A stretch of DNA of 64,000 nt from Nitrospirales bacterium. Its GTDB lineage: Bacteria > Nitrospirota > Nitrospiria > Nitrospirales > UBA8639. How positions within the stretch are numbered: position 1 is the stretch's first letter; the number at the start of each line of letters is the position of its first letter. The notes beneath the pieces are model-generated. The model ran no database searches. It worked only from the letters and a program-made list of their open reading frames with translations, and had not been told where the DNA came from. Location of the stretch: contig JALDRK010000012.1 in assembly GCA_031315915.1 (NCBI GenBank), forward strand, positions 41,413-105,412. The letters are read 5' to 3'. Of the stretch, positions 1 to 9,365 are shown piece after piece. The position numbers and the translations under genes are program-made.

Positions 1-126
1 GAGATTGGACAGTAATTGTTCGGATGGAATGGAATTTTGTGATAGCAGATCCAGCATTTGGCTTCTGGCCGACTCCTCGCTCGAACTGGCATACGACTTA
101 ATCTGTAATTTTTCTGCATTCAGCAT
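1..126 (-). CDS. N-terminal 42 codons of an unidentified protein (runs off the window)
   Basis: Reading down from the ATG at 126, all 42 codons to the window edge are open (starts MLNAEKLQIK, ends SEQLLSNL). The start overlaps the stop of the upstream methyltransferase as TAATG, and an AGGAG lies just before it, so translation is probably coupled. The fragment contains no catalytic motif. The pattern of a short helical lead ending in IPSEQLLSNL reminds me of the N-termini of macrocin-type O-methyltransferases in sugar clusters, but this is only a recollection of family style. Identity stays open until the rest of the gene is seen. Confidence 0.6.
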   Translation of the reverse strand, partial: MLNAEKLQIKSYASSSEESARSQMLDLLSQNSIPSEQLLSNL

Positions 127-1097
127 TACCGATTCTCCTTTAAGGGCTTCCAAATCACCATGGAATACCCATCATGGTACAGTGAGCCAAAGGTCCGAAG
201 AGTTGCCAGAATATGAATTCGACCTTCCCGTTCCAAGATTCTCAAGGTTTCCAGTAGTCCTCTCAGATAATTTCGTTTTTCCAGGTACTTAGCCGCAACA
301 TAATCAAACAGATGTTGTTGATCGTAAAGTTCATACAATGTTTCGACATGGACGCAAATAGAGGGACCTTGGCTCAAGAGATAGTTCACAAACCCATGGT
401 ATTGATACCCCAATTGCTCCATGGCCCCCACGGTAAAAACCCCACTTCGAGGCCGTAGAGCAAAGGTTTGGTCTGGCTCTAACATATTGAAATTACGGCC
501 GACGACATTCAACCCATGCTTTTCATTTAAAAGTCGAAGAATCTTTTGAGAAGATTGAGACCAATCCAACCCGAATAACGGGCGGTTGGGGAACAGGGAG
601 GCTGCATCAACCAAATTATGCCCGGTTCCGCAGCCGAACTCATAAATGTGATCAATCGGTTGAAACCACTTTTGAAACATCCAGTAGCGAAGAATCTTGA
701 CAACGTTTACCTCAAAATACGGAGAAACCGGTCGAACATACTCTCCGTGTAATCTGATGATTTCCTGCGGACGGACAAATTTGGGTATCAAGGCGGTCAC
801 ATCATAGTCCGAACATTGAAATTCATTCAGATTTTCCGCCCATCCATCCTCCCACCGCTGTTTTCGGTGCGTCCCTGCGACTTCCAAATCCTCGGCAAGT
901 GTTTTCAATACCCGGAGAAACACCTGTTCACGGGAAGTCCCCTGCAAAATATCGTTACTGAAATCATATTGTTTGATTAATTCTCTGCATTCGGGAAAGA
1001 GCTCCCCTGGGGCTTCTCCGAAAAGCACCTCAAAGTCTACCTGAGGTAATCTTTTCTTATGTCCTTGAACCGGGCACGTTGATAATGCGGCAATCAT
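126..1097 (-). CDS. Class I SAM-dependent methyltransferase-like protein
   Basis: A 323-residue protein. The central segment carries the glycine-rich SAM-binding loop (YEFGCGTGHN, about residue 155), followed by an acidic residue in FGLDWS where ribose contact is expected, so the fold is a class I methyltransferase. The first 130 residues are not recognisable and may be a substrate or partner domain. It sits 17 nt after the aldo/keto reductase and is coupled by TAATG to the next gene, so it belongs to the sugar operon. A role in methylating a sugar or a glycan end is inferred from context; the substrate is unknown. No signal peptide is seen, so it should be cytoplasmic. Confidence 0.7.
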   Translation of the reverse strand: MIAALSTCPVQGHKKRLPQVDFEVLFGEAPGELFPECRELIKQYDFSNDILQGTSREQVFLRVLKTLAEDLEVAGTHRKQRWEDGWAENLNEFQCSDYDVTALIPKFVRPQEIIRLHGEYVRPVSPYFEVNVVKILRYWMFQKWFQPIDHIYEFGCGTGHNLVDAASLFPNRPLFGLDWSQSSQKILRLLNEKHGLNVVGRNFNMLEPDQTFALRPRSGVFTVGAMEQLGYQYHGFVNYLLSQGPSICVHVETLYELYDQQHLFDYVAAKYLEKRNYLRGLLETLRILEREGRIHILATLRTFGSLYHDGYSMVIWKPLKENR

Positions 1098-1114
1098 GAT
1101 CCTGTAAAATACGA

Positions 1115-2233
1115 TCAGGAAAAATCTTCAATAAGTGCCGGCAAGGGTTTTTCAAATCCGTGCGCAATCACCCATGCCCAATAGCGGATCCGACCTTCCA
1201 GGAGTTCAAATCGCTCGCGTGAGTTTCCCGAGGGACGAAGGCGAACCGGCTTCAAAAACCCACCCATTTCAATTTCCTTGGCCAAATCCTGGGGACTGGG
1301 CACGCAATTCAGAGTATTCGCCAGAGCTTCCTCCAAAGTTCGATACACCGAACGCCCTGAATCTTCAGCGACCCTGATACATCGGGGGGAAACGTTCAAA
1401 AGATGCCCTGTACACCTTTCAGCCAGAGACAAGACATCATCCCTGTCCAAATTAAAATCCATACTTTGAGCATTTTCTATCATTCGTTGCGAGTTGGTCG
1501 TATTCGGAATTACAACCACAGGCTGAGCTTCGGTTAACCAACGCAAAACAATCTGAGCTGGAGTTTTCTGGTATTTATTAGCCATCTCCTGAAGAACCGC
1601 ATATTGGTTTTGATTCGCCACAATTCGTCCGCGATGAAGAGGACTATAGGCGATAATACTGATATCCTCCTCTTGGCCAAAAGAAAGAAATTCTCCCTCA
1701 ATACTTCGATCGAACAAGTTATATTCAACTTGCACAGAGGCTAGGAGGTTCGGAGGGAGCTGCCGTTGGATGGCTTGTGTTTCTTTGAAAGAAAAATTGC
1801 AGACACCGAGACAACGAACCGCTCCATCATTAACTAAATTTTCCATGGCCGCTAGCGTTTCTGGGAGAGGAATCTTGGGATTGGGCCAGTGAATTTGCAA
1901 AAGATCAACCCAATCTGTTCGCAACCTTTTGAGACTTGCCTTAACTGAAGCCGCGATTCCAGTGGCTGACAGACATTCAGGAGAAACTTTGGTAGCCAGA
2001 ACCACCTGTTTCCGGATAGTTTTAACAGCTCTCCCTATGACAGACTCTGATTCTCCACACCCATACACAGGTGCGGTATCAATAAAATTCATGCCCACAT
2101 CGATTCCGGTCAGGATGGTATGTTCAAGATTTTGATATTTTTCCTGCTTGGTCAGGGCATTATGGATACACATCCCCTGACCAATAGCCGAAATTTTTAT
2201 TCCAGTTTGCCCTAAATTTTTAAGAAGCATCAT
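1115..2233 (-). CDS. Aldo/keto reductase with a C-terminal ParB/sulfiredoxin-like tail
   Basis: A 372-residue protein. Residues 1-285 form an NAD(P)H-dependent aldo/keto reductase: the catalytic tetrad is complete with Asp52, Tyr57 (DTAPVYG), Lys82 (ATK) and His115 (QIHW). After the barrel, residues about 300-372 read as a ParB/Srx-type domain: PSPQDLAKEIEMGGFLKPV then RPSG, RFELLEGRIRYW and a final hydrophobic strand. This follows the family layout of LAxSIxxxGLLxPIxVRP, YELxxGxRR. The reductase probably acts on a keto-sugar in the cluster; the tail may bind or phosphorylate a small molecule, as the free-serine kinase SbnI does with this fold, but that is inference. Two tandem ATGs exist at 2233 and 2230. 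Confidence 0.75.
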   Translation of the reverse strand: MMLLKNLGQTGIKISAIGQGMCIHNALTKQEKYQNLEHTILTGIDVGMNFIDTAPVYGCGESESVIGRAVKTIRKQVVLATKVSPECLSATGIAASVKASLKRLRTDWVDLLQIHWPNPKIPLPETLAAMENLVNDGAVRCLGVCNFSFKETQAIQRQLPPNLLASVQVEYNLFDRSIEGEFLSFGQEEDISIIAYSPLHRGRIVANQNQYAVLQEMANKYQKTPAQIVLRWLTEAQPVVVIPNTTNSQRMIENAQSMDFNLDRDDVLSLAERCTGHLLNVSPRCIRVAEDSGRSVYRTLEEALANTLNCVPSPQDLAKEIEMGGFLKPVRLRPSGNSRERFELLEGRIRYWAWVIAHGFEKPLPALIEDFS

Positions 2234-2242
2234 TTTGACCCA

Positions 2243-2713
2243 TCATGACAGCTGTATCTTCCAATCCTGCAAATCGTCTACTGACACATTACTTGCTTCG
2301 CAAATTCTGCTTCCGCTTGGCACTTTTGCCAGAAGCAGATTTTTCATTTGATTTCTGATCCCATTCAACTGATGCGCTCGCTTCAGCCACCGATCGTACT
2401 GCCTTGGGTCTTCCTGCATCCGTTCCTTACACATCCAGATTTCGTAATTGATTTGAGCCAGCACGATTACAACACGAAGTGTTCGCCCAGAAAATTTTAT
2501 TCGATGACGCTCAGCCCAATCATCAATATCATGTTCCAAGTCTTGAATTTCATTTCTGACAGATGCTCGAATCTTTTCGTGGAATGCCTCTTTCAGTTGA
2601 TCCACCGTCAATCGATCGATCAGGTCTCCCAGGCCAGGCACAAACCTTGGTCTCTTACTTCGGACGTTAGCCTGGCTTTTAGTTTTAGGCGCTGAGAAGG
2701 TTTTTTCGCTCAT
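2243..2713 (-). CDS. Hypothetical helical protein in the sugar cluster
   Basis: I start this gene at the ATG at 2713 (MSEKTFSAPK, 156 aa). The open frame continues upstream to 2866, but that part lies inside the preceding epimerase gene. The protein is basic at the N-terminus, then mostly helical with a charged segment (EIQDLEHDIDDWAERH) and an aromatic one (INYEIWMCKERM). I recognise no domain, signal peptide or membrane segment. It overlaps the epimerase end by 29 nt and ends 9 nt before the reductase start, so it is in the same transcript. It could be an accessory or scaffold protein of sugar biosynthesis; no function is claimed. Confidence 0.6.
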   Translation of the reverse strand: MSEKTFSAPKTKSQANVRSKRPRFVPGLGDLIDRLTVDQLKEAFHEKIRASVRNEIQDLEHDIDDWAERHRIKFSGRTLRVVIVLAQINYEIWMCKERMQEDPRQYDRWLKRAHQLNGIRNQMKNLLLAKVPSGSRICEASNVSVDDLQDWKIQLS

Positions 2714-3658
2714 GAGCAAATTCCCTATTCTGGATGTACCATTGAATGGTTTGGCGAATACCTTCCCGGAGCGTAAATTTAGGTCGGAACCCAATTGTGG
2801 CTTCTGCCCGCTCCATGGACAATAAACGAATGGGATCGCCAGAGGGTTTTGAAGGATCCCACTCAATCATGGTGTCGACTCCGCTTTCGGCGACAATAAT
2901 TTCGGCCAGCTCCTTGATGGTCATGGGAACTCCGCTCCCCAAATTAATTGGAAAGCAGGGAGGTGCATTTTCCATGGCTAGCAAGAGTCCGTCCACAACA
3001 TCCTGCACAAATATAAAATCGCGGATGACCGAACCATCCCCCCAGATACACATCGGTCGTTCCCCGTCCAACACCCTTCGAATGAGGGCTGGGATGACCT
3101 GTGCGGTTGCCGGATTAAAATCATCAAAAGGCCCATACACATTCGACGGCCGCACAATGCGTACGGCTTTCCAGTTGTATTCATGGAGATAGGTTTCGGC
3201 CTCAAGTTCACCGATCCGTTTTGCGATTCCCGCGTATCGGTCATTTTGCTTGGGGAGACCGTTCCAGACGTTGTCCTCTCTATGAAGTGTCGAGGGAGGA
3301 TAGGCACAAATACTACTCACAAAGAGATACCGGGACACTCCGGCACGAAATGAGGCCTCTAACATATTTGATTGATAACGAAGATGAACCAGAAATAACT
3401 GGCGTACTCTTTCACCCAACTCGACGGACCCTTTGATCCCAACCAAATTGAAGACATACTCCTGTCCTTCAACGGCCTTTTCACATATGTTAAATTTCGT
3501 CAGGTCCCTCTGAAAACACGAAGAGCCAAACAAGGCTCTCGCATACGCTTTCTGTTCCAGGGAAACCACGGTCACATGGGCACCCAATCGCACAAGGGTT
3601 CTGACGAGGGAATCCCCATCATTCCCGTACCTCCGGAGACGAGAAATTCGCTTTCCGT
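2685..3658 (-). pseudogene. NAD-dependent sugar epimerase/dehydratase, frameshifted
   Basis: The main frame (from 3593) encodes most of an extended SDR: SSICAYPP, the catalytic YAGIAKR (Tyr-x3-Lys), RPSNVYGP, and a C-terminal helix ending in an IQWYI segment. The nucleotide-binding N-terminus is in another frame: upstream one reads EFLVSGGTGMMG, then the frame must change in the C-run at 3614-3617 (G-run on the coding strand) to DSLVRTLVRLG. Adding one base gives a 324-residue protein of normal family length. The frame opens with ACG (3658-3656) overlapping a TAA as TAACG, where TAATG would be expected, so the start codon may also be lost. It could be the reductase/epimerase step on the GDP-keto-sugar. 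Real decay or sequencing error cannot be separated here. Confidence 0.7.
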
Positions 3659-4660
3659 TATATATGGAGGAGTTCGTCTCTCAGCATACGCAAGTTGGTC
3701 AACTTTGATACCGGTGGTAGATGAACCGCTGTAGGAACCATATTATATGCTGGAAAGTTTTCACCAAACTTTCCCTGTCTAGACCGTAATGCGAATATGC
3801 CCAAGTCCGACTCGCGGACCCCATCATCATTTCATCACCCAGGAAAGGACGCGGAACCGGATCCCATGCTCCCCGTTCGCCGAGCAGGTGCCTCGATCAA
3901 ACTTCCAATTCCACCGGATCGCCCATGCTCTTCCACGGTCACGATAGCCTGCGCTCCGCGACACACCTCCCACAGTAATGATTCATTGCAGGGATTCACC
4001 GGTATAAATCAACAATCGCGACTTCACCTCCTGAAGCGGCTCCCGCAGCGGCCTCCTGACACGGGCCAACATGATGCCGTTGGTCACCACGAGGAGAGAA
4101 TTCCCAGATTGGATCGTCTCCAGCCCTAAACTGAAGTCCTGGGAATCTGGCACATAAACAGGTTCGTAGGGGTCCTTATCGATCCGGATGTAGGCGGGTG
4201 TACCCCGGCGGTAAGCCTGCTCTACCATCGCCGTGAGGGCCACACCATCCGCCGGAATATAAATCGCCATCCCAGACAAGGTTTGAAGCAGGGCACAGTC
4301 GTGAGTGGAGTGATGAGTCGGACCATCCGCACCATACGACAACCCTGGTCCCATTCCGCAGAAGAATTACGGGGACCTGTAATCCACAGACATCCAGTTT
4401 TAATTGTTCATAGCACCGTGTCGTGATATGTGAGGCAATCCCATAGACGAAGACGATGTTTCCAGATAACGCCATCCCGGCAGCCACGCTTATCATATTT
4501 TGCTCACTGATACCCATATTCAATACTTGGCGGGGAAAAAGTGACTCTGTAGGGCTCGTCCCATGGCCCCTACGTCATTCGTCAGAATCATCACGCGCGG
4601 ATCCCTTGGCTCCACTTGAAATACCGCGTGAAATGCCGCATCACGAAAATCATGAGCCAT
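3658..4660 (-). pseudogene. Transketolase C-terminal subunit, broken by multiple indels
   Basis: Starting at ATG 4660 (GGAG 7 nt upstream) the protein reads [18 protein letters not shown] and then continues only by switching frames. Segments in order are VLNMGISEQNM, GPGLSYGADGPTHH, IPADGVALTAMV, VTNGIMLARV, QEAAAGAASGGEVAIVDLY, NESLLWEV with VTVEEHGRSGG, and HLLGERGAWDP with WAYSHYGLDRESL. These are the pyrimidine-domain and C-terminal landmarks of transketolase in their normal order. I count about six single-base changes, mixed insertions and deletions. Correcting them gives about 334 codons ending at the TAA at 3658-3660. It pairs with the N-subunit upstream and would form a two-gene thiamine-diphosphate ketolase. 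As written it cannot make a full protein. Confidence 0.8.
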
Positions 4661-5517
4661 GAGCCATCTCCAGTGTTAGCGCTGAAACCGGGAAGGGAGT
4701 GTGCCTGCTTCAATTCCTGAAGTGCCTCGTCCACTTCTTTTCCTTTGGGCATCCGGTGATGCCAATCCACAGAGCCTTCCATAAAGGAAACCCCCTTTCC
4801 CTTCACCGTTTGAGCGACAACCATCAAAGGCTTAAGAAAAGTTCTTTGACGAAATGCGGTCATCGCAGCATGTAATTCATGAAAAGAATGACCGTCAATT
4901 TTCATGACCTCCCATCCGAAAGCATTCCATTTATCCACGAGTGGCTCCAGAGCCGTACTCTGTTCAGTATAATTAGTGGCACCTAACCCATTCCGGTCAA
5001 GGATTGCCATCAGATTATTTAGTCGGTGATGGCTCGCAAACATGGCCGCTTCCCATACGGACCCCTCCTGGCATTCCCCATCTCCCAAAACGGTGACCAC
5101 GTTCCACGGGGAGGAATACAATTTAGCCCCCAAAGCCAATCCCGCGCTCACTCCTAATCCGTGGCCAAGCGAACCCGAAATCCCCTCCACCCCCGGAATA
5201 TTCGTATCCGGATGACCAGCCAGAAGACTACCCGGACTGCAAAAATTTTCCAGCTCGGTTTTTGGAAAGAATCCCAGGTCCGCCATAATGGCATACAAGG
5301 TCAAGCACCCATGCCCCTTGCTCAGGATAAATCGATCCCGGCCTTCCCATTGAGGTTCATGCGGACGAATATTGAGATGGCCGCCATAAAATAATGCTAC
5401 CCCGATTTCCACCCAGGAAAAGGCCGGTGGGACATGCCCTTTCCCTGCTTTCAGGGCCGTCAAAAGAATTTGAAGTCTCAGTTCTGCGGCTTTCTGTTCA
5501 AGGTTCTGAGTGATCAT
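4591..5517 (-). CDS. Transketolase N-terminal (ThDP-binding) subunit
   Basis: A split-transketolase N-subunit. Visible landmarks are [23 protein letters not shown], the ThDP motif [13 protein letters not shown] and DRNG, then DGHS and KGKGVSFME. It starts at ATG 5517, overlapping the Nudix stop as ATGA. The C-terminus looks altered: a 7-bp tandem repeat (ATGGCTC twice on the coding strand, within 4651-4667) shifts the frame, adding about 23 residues past ...ANTGDGS and running into the C-subunit gene to 4591. Without one copy the frame stops at once in GGC TCA TGA, about 284 residues, a usual length. The enzyme needs its C-subunit partner, which is broken, so activity is doubtful. Proposed role: two-carbon transfer in making an unusual sugar, inferred from context. 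Confidence 0.85.
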   Translation of the reverse strand: MITQNLEQKAAELRLQILLTALKAGKGHVPPAFSWVEIGVALFYGGHLNIRPHEPQWEGRDRFILSKGHGCLTLYAIMADLGFFPKTELENFCSPGSLLAGHPDTNIPGVEGISGSLGHGLGVSAGLALGAKLYSSPWNVVTVLGDGECQEGSVWEAAMFASHHRLNNLMAILDRNGLGATNYTEQSTALEPLVDKWNAFGWEVMKIDGHSFHELHAAMTAFRQRTFLKPLMVVAQTVKGKGVSFMEGSVDWHHRMPKGKEVDEALQELKQAHSLPGFSANTGDGSWLMIFVMRHFTRYFKWSQGIRA

Positions 5518-6050
5518 CTTTCAACCATGAGTTTTGAGCCCAGTTTCCAATGAACCAAATTAAACAGGGCTAAAGCCGGAATATGCTCAAACTCCCCGGT
5601 GGTTACAAGGCGTTGAAATTCGGACAGTGACTTCAGTAGAACATCACACTCTGAACCATTGAGCCCTGAACAAGTAAACTGACACTGTTGGGCAAAGACT
5701 AAATAATCTCTCGCGCTGTACCGATTCATCATAATGTGTCCGCTGCCCAAAACATGAATCCTTCCGGCCTGATATCCCGTTTCCTCCAGGAGTTCCCGTG
5801 CTGCCGATTCATCCGGAGTTTCGCCCTTTTCCATACTTCCGGCGGGAAATTCCAATGTATACTTTCGTAAAGCCGGTCGGAATTGCCGGACCAAGATAAT
5901 TTCCTCCTGTTGAGTGAGAGCCCATACCAATACGCCAGGAGCACTGTCGATTCGATAAAATGGCCGTCCATGTGTGGCCGAAAGATTCGTCCACGATTCT
6001 TCTTGTATACGAAACCACGAGCACTCAAAGACCTCTTTGGTCAAACTCAT
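5514..6050 (-). CDS. Nudix hydrolase
   Basis: I start this at ATG 6050 ([12 protein letters not shown], 178 aa); an in-frame extension to 6203 overlaps the kinase end and shows no family feature. The Nudix box is complete: G-x5-E-x7-REL-x2-EETGY in [21 protein letters not shown], with the usual upstream RQFRPAL segment of ADP-ribose-type pyrophosphatases. It hydrolyses nucleoside diphosphate-X bonds with a divalent metal. The substrate here could be an NDP-sugar or ADP-sugar intermediate of the cluster. It overlaps the transketolase N-subunit by 4 nt (ATGA), so the two are translationally coupled. No secretion signal is seen. Confidence 0.8.
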   Translation of the reverse strand: MSLTKEVFECSWFRIQEESWTNLSATHGRPFYRIDSAPGVLVWALTQQEEIILVRQFRPALRKYTLEFPAGSMEKGETPDESAARELLEETGYQAGRIHVLGSGHIMMNRYSARDYLVFAQQCQFTCSGLNGSECDVLLKSLSEFQRLVTTGEFEHIPALALFNLVHWKLGSKLMVER

Positions 6051-6093
6051 CTGGGGAACACCAGACGTCAGAGTCGACACGGGACCACCTTTT

Positions 6094-7218
6094 TCAGGTT
6101 CGCTGTCCAACAAGAATTTTTTCCTTTGCTTTTTTATTGGGCTTGAAAGTTGGAAGCCGACGCTGATGGAATTCACGCTGACTGTCCTCGAGGTCGGTAA
6201 CATGCCTTCCTGTCACCGTTCGATCAGTTCCATCATAATAAATAATGCTGCTCCCGGATTGGGAAAAAGCAAAGGGAACGCAGATATACGGACTCATGGC
6301 AGCAAGAAATTGAGCCTGTTTCGGGATCGGAACATAAAACAACATAAATCCACTCCCTCCGGCTCCTGAAAGTTTTCCACCGGATGGCCCCATGGGTTAA
6401 AGCCTTTTTTATAGATGTCATCGATCGTACTGTTGGAGATGTTCGTCTGAAAGCGTCCGCTTGGCCATCCAACTCTTATGAAGTAATTTGCCAAATTCTT
6501 CCAGAGCACAGGCTCCACTCAAAATATTCAGACCTTTATCCACCATCGCGTGCATTTCGCTGAGTTCCACAGATCGCAGGGAAAAATTTTTCGTGACATT
6601 CTTGGAAATTTCTGAACCCAATCGGCTTGTCCCGGTGTACAACAGCATGAGACTCTGCTCCAGTTCCGCCAGACGCCCCAAAGACAAGGTGAGCGGTTCA
6701 ACTTCAATTTGCCCATCTCTGAAAAATCGGATGACATTAAACCCACCAAAGGCGGCTGCGACCTGGTCTTGAGATCCTACCGTCTCATGCAGAACCTCTT
6801 GCTCTAAGGTAATGGCCTGTCGGGCCAATTCCATTTTCCCCAGCATTCCTCCCTTCAATCCGGTCAGCGCTTTCACCAGTCCAACCGAAAAAGAGGAGCT
6901 GGAACCTATACCCGATCTGGCCGGCAAATCGCCCTGATGTTGGATTTCCACACCTTCGGAATCATCAAACCCTAAAAACCGTAATCCTTCACGAACGGCA
7001 GGATGCAGAATTTCTGCAATACTGGATACCGTCTCAATATGGGACCAGACAATACGATGTTTGATATTGAAAAATGGAGGAAGATATCGACAACTTACAT
7101 AACAATACTTGTCAATAGTCGTTGAAAGAACGGCACCCTCGTTCTGAAGATACCATTGCGGGTAGTCGGTCCCACCTCCAAAGAATGACAACCGATATGG
7201 CGTTCGAGAAATAATCAC
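6094..7218 (-). pseudogene. hddA: GHMP kinase, probable D-glycero-D-manno-heptose 7-phosphate kinase, with a triple frameshift
   Basis: Begins at GTG 7218 (GTGA overlap with the dehydratase stop; AAGGAG 10 nt upstream). The N-terminus IISRTPYRLSFFGGGTDYP is characteristic of the HddA/WcbL sugar kinases, and the ATP loop GIGSSSSF is at residues 103-110. Near 6385-6425 three single-base insertions occur in about 60 bp. The expected STIDDIYKKG, LTHGAI and GGKLSGAGGSGF lie in three successive frames, and the third change restores the original frame to the stop at 6094. The kinase makes heptose 1,7-bisphosphate for GDP-heptose. As written it ends early at 6418 and lacks the last ATP-binding motif. 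The symbol is by family resemblance; a related galacto- or fucokinase-type activity is possible. Confidence 0.75.
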
Positions 7219-8192
7219 GCCGCGTGGCTCCTTTTACAATAACGCTTTCGATAAAAGTCCAGAATATTCTTCAGGGTGTCTTCAAAGGGGATTCGCGGTT
7301 CCCAACCCGTTGCCGCTTTGAATTTTTCGGTGTCGGGGATTTGCAAGGTCACGTCGGAGGGACGCAACAGAGCCGGATCTACCAGATGCTGGATAGGACA
7401 AGAGGCCATGCCTTTGAGAATTTCAAGCATCTCCCGGAGGGTCATCGTTCGGTTCCCACCGATATTGTAGACTTCACCGGCAGGACATTTTTCCATCAAC
7501 ATCCAATACGCCCGTACGGCATCCCGAACGTCCGCAAAGGTCCGAATACTGTCCAGGTTCCCGACCCGTATCGGGTTTTCCCGAATCCCATACTCGACCT
7601 CCACGATCTGTTTGGCATAGGCACTTTCAGCAAAAACATCCCCGCGCCGAGGACCGGTATGGGTAAACATTCGGGTGCGCACCGTTCGAATGCCATAGGA
7701 CAGAAAATATTGAAAGGCAATCATGTCTTCCCCGACTTTTGATACTGCGTAGGGACTCGCCGGACGGAAAGGATTGCTTTCCTTGATCGGGACTTCTCCC
7801 TCCAATACCTGACCATAAACCTCCGAAGAACTACAGACATGTACTTTGGCATCGACCCCGGTCATGCGAAGCGCATCGAGCAAATTGGTAGTCCCGATCA
7901 CATTGGTGGAAAGCGTATCGACCGGTGCGTCAAAACTGGTGGTGACACATGATTGGGCTGCTAAATGAAAAATCCATTCCGGTTTCACTTTTTGAATCAA
8001 CACGATGAGCGAGTGCAAATCCCGGAGATCGGCATAATGCAACGTAACTCGCTCCTTGATCGCCACAAGATGTTCCAGAGGCGTTCGCCATCGGATTAAT
8101 CCATGTATCTCCACATCCGGGTGATCGGCGAGGATATATTCCGCTAAATGGCTGCCCACCATCCCTGAAATGCCGGTAATCAGAACTTTCAT
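7215..8192 (-). CDS. GDP-sugar 4,6-dehydratase / reductase (extended SDR)
   Basis: A 325-residue extended short-chain dehydrogenase. The NAD(P) loop is GISGMVG (residues 7-13), followed by HLAAQS and the catalytic Ser with Tyr148-x3-Lys152 (SPYAVSK). The segment CSSSEVYG and the THTGPRRGDVF region resemble the GDP-mannose 4,6-dehydratase group, including the GDP-heptose dehydratase (DmhA/WcbK). It starts at ATG 8192 with AAGGAAG upstream and ends in a GTGA overlap with the hddA-like kinase, so the two are coupled. Together with the kinase and the guanylyltransferase-like gene it suggests a GDP-6-deoxy-heptose or related product. Substrate choice between GDP-mannose and GDP-heptose cannot be read from sequence alone. 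Confidence 0.85.
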   Translation of the reverse strand: MKVLITGISGMVGSHLAEYILADHPDVEIHGLIRWRTPLEHLVAIKERVTLHYADLRDLHSLIVLIQKVKPEWIFHLAAQSCVTTSFDAPVDTLSTNVIGTTNLLDALRMTGVDAKVHVCSSSEVYGQVLEGEVPIKESNPFRPASPYAVSKVGEDMIAFQYFLSYGIRTVRTRMFTHTGPRRGDVFAESAYAKQIVEVEYGIRENPIRVGNLDSIRTFADVRDAVRAYWMLMEKCPAGEVYNIGGNRTMTLREMLEILKGMASCPIQHLVDPALLRPSDVTLQIPDTEKFKAATGWEPRIPFEDTLKNILDFYRKRYCKRSHAA

Positions 8193-8228
8193 CCGCTTCT
8201 TCCTTTTAAAAGGGCCGACCGTTCCAAC

Positions 8229-9365
8229 CTAAAACGGTCCTTTAAACCGTTTATAGACATCAGCCATGGATTGCGTATCAGGCAAAGACACTCCATGCCC
8301 CGGATTCCCGATAACCAGAGTAGCCAGCGCATCGACAAATTTCCGGAGATCAGGATAAAACAAATCTTCCAGGCACTTAGCCGTGGGACAGGGGGCCGGT
8401 TGCATCCCCAAGGTCACGACCGGTTTCTGTAAACATCCCGGATTTCGTTCGGCCACCACGCGGCACACCTCGGCACAGACCCCATATTCCCGCCAACTTG
8501 TATCAGCCACGACCAGTCGTCCTGTTTTTTCAACACTGTGCATCACCAAATCCCAGTCTGGGTGTGAGACACAGTGCAAATCAATGACCTCACACTGAAT
8601 CCCGGCCACCTTTTCCAGATGCCCCGCCGCTCTCATGGCTTCCAATACCATGATCGAGGTGGCCACGATGGTGGCATCTTTTCCCTGCCGGACCAACCGG
8701 GATCCAAACGGATCTCGCGTCGTTCCGATCCATGAGGCGTCCACATGAAATTGCAAGTCATACATGAGTCGGTGTTCAAACGAAATAACCGGTCCCCGGT
8801 AGGCTTCGATCACCGCAGGGTAAGTTTCCAAAATTGTTTGCGAACTCGAAGGCATAACGACTTTTAACCCTGGGATATGCGCAAACAGAGACTGAAGACT
8901 TTGTGAATGTTGCGCTCCTTGTCCCCAACTTCTTCCCACGATCATGCGAATCAACATGGGCACGTCATACCGGCCACCGAACATATATTTATACTTGGCG
9001 GCTAAGTTGATGATTTGATTCATGGCCAATAAGGAAAAATCGGCCCGGATGTGGGTCTGTATGGGATAGAGACCGTTCAAGGCGGCTCCAATGGCCACTC
9101 CGGTCATGCCTTCTTCCGCAAGCGGAGTATCCATCACTCGATCGGCACCAAACTCTTGAACCAGGCCGACTGTAGAACCAAAGATCCCCTTGTGATCGTC
9201 CACACCCTGCCCCACGATCATGACGGAATCATGTTTTCGAAGAGCCTCTCGCATCGTCCAAAGAAGCGCATCCCGGTAACTGATGACCTGCCCTTCGTCC
9301 CTGGAACCATATGTGGTGATATCCGGAGCATTTAGGCTCGGGATCACGGCGACGTTAGACGACAT
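8229..9365 (-). CDS. 2-oxoacid dehydrogenase E1 beta-type subunit (transketolase-like)
   Basis: Start chosen at ATG 9365 (MSSNVAVIPS, 378 aa), overlapping the alpha-subunit stop by 11 nt; the longer frame to 9428 lies inside that gene. The motif TPLAEEGMTG carries the glutamate that activates ThDP, and the loop GAQHSQSLQ carries the conserved His. The C-terminal transketolase domain includes EVIDLHCVSHPDWD. This family joins an alpha subunit to decarboxylate a 2-oxoacid. No E2 or E3 gene is nearby, so it is unlikely to serve a classical dehydrogenase complex. Homologous pairs in sugar-antibiotic clusters (AviB1/AviB2) are thought to add a two-carbon unit to a keto-sugar; that role is inferred here. 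Confidence 0.85.
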   Translation of the reverse strand: MSSNVAVIPSLNAPDITTYGSRDEGQVISYRDALLWTMREALRKHDSVMIVGQGVDDHKGIFGSTVGLVQEFGADRVMDTPLAEEGMTGVAIGAALNGLYPIQTHIRADFSLLAMNQIINLAAKYKYMFGGRYDVPMLIRMIVGRSWGQGAQHSQSLQSLFAHIPGLKVVMPSSSQTILETYPAVIEAYRGPVISFEHRLMYDLQFHVDASWIGTTRDPFGSRLVRQGKDATIVATSIMVLEAMRAAGHLEKVAGIQCEVIDLHCVSHPDWDLVMHSVEKTGRLVVADTSWREYGVCAEVCRVVAERNPGCLQKPVVTLGMQPAPCPTAKCLEDLFYPDLRKFVDALATLVIGNPGHGVSLPDTQSMADVYKRFKGPF

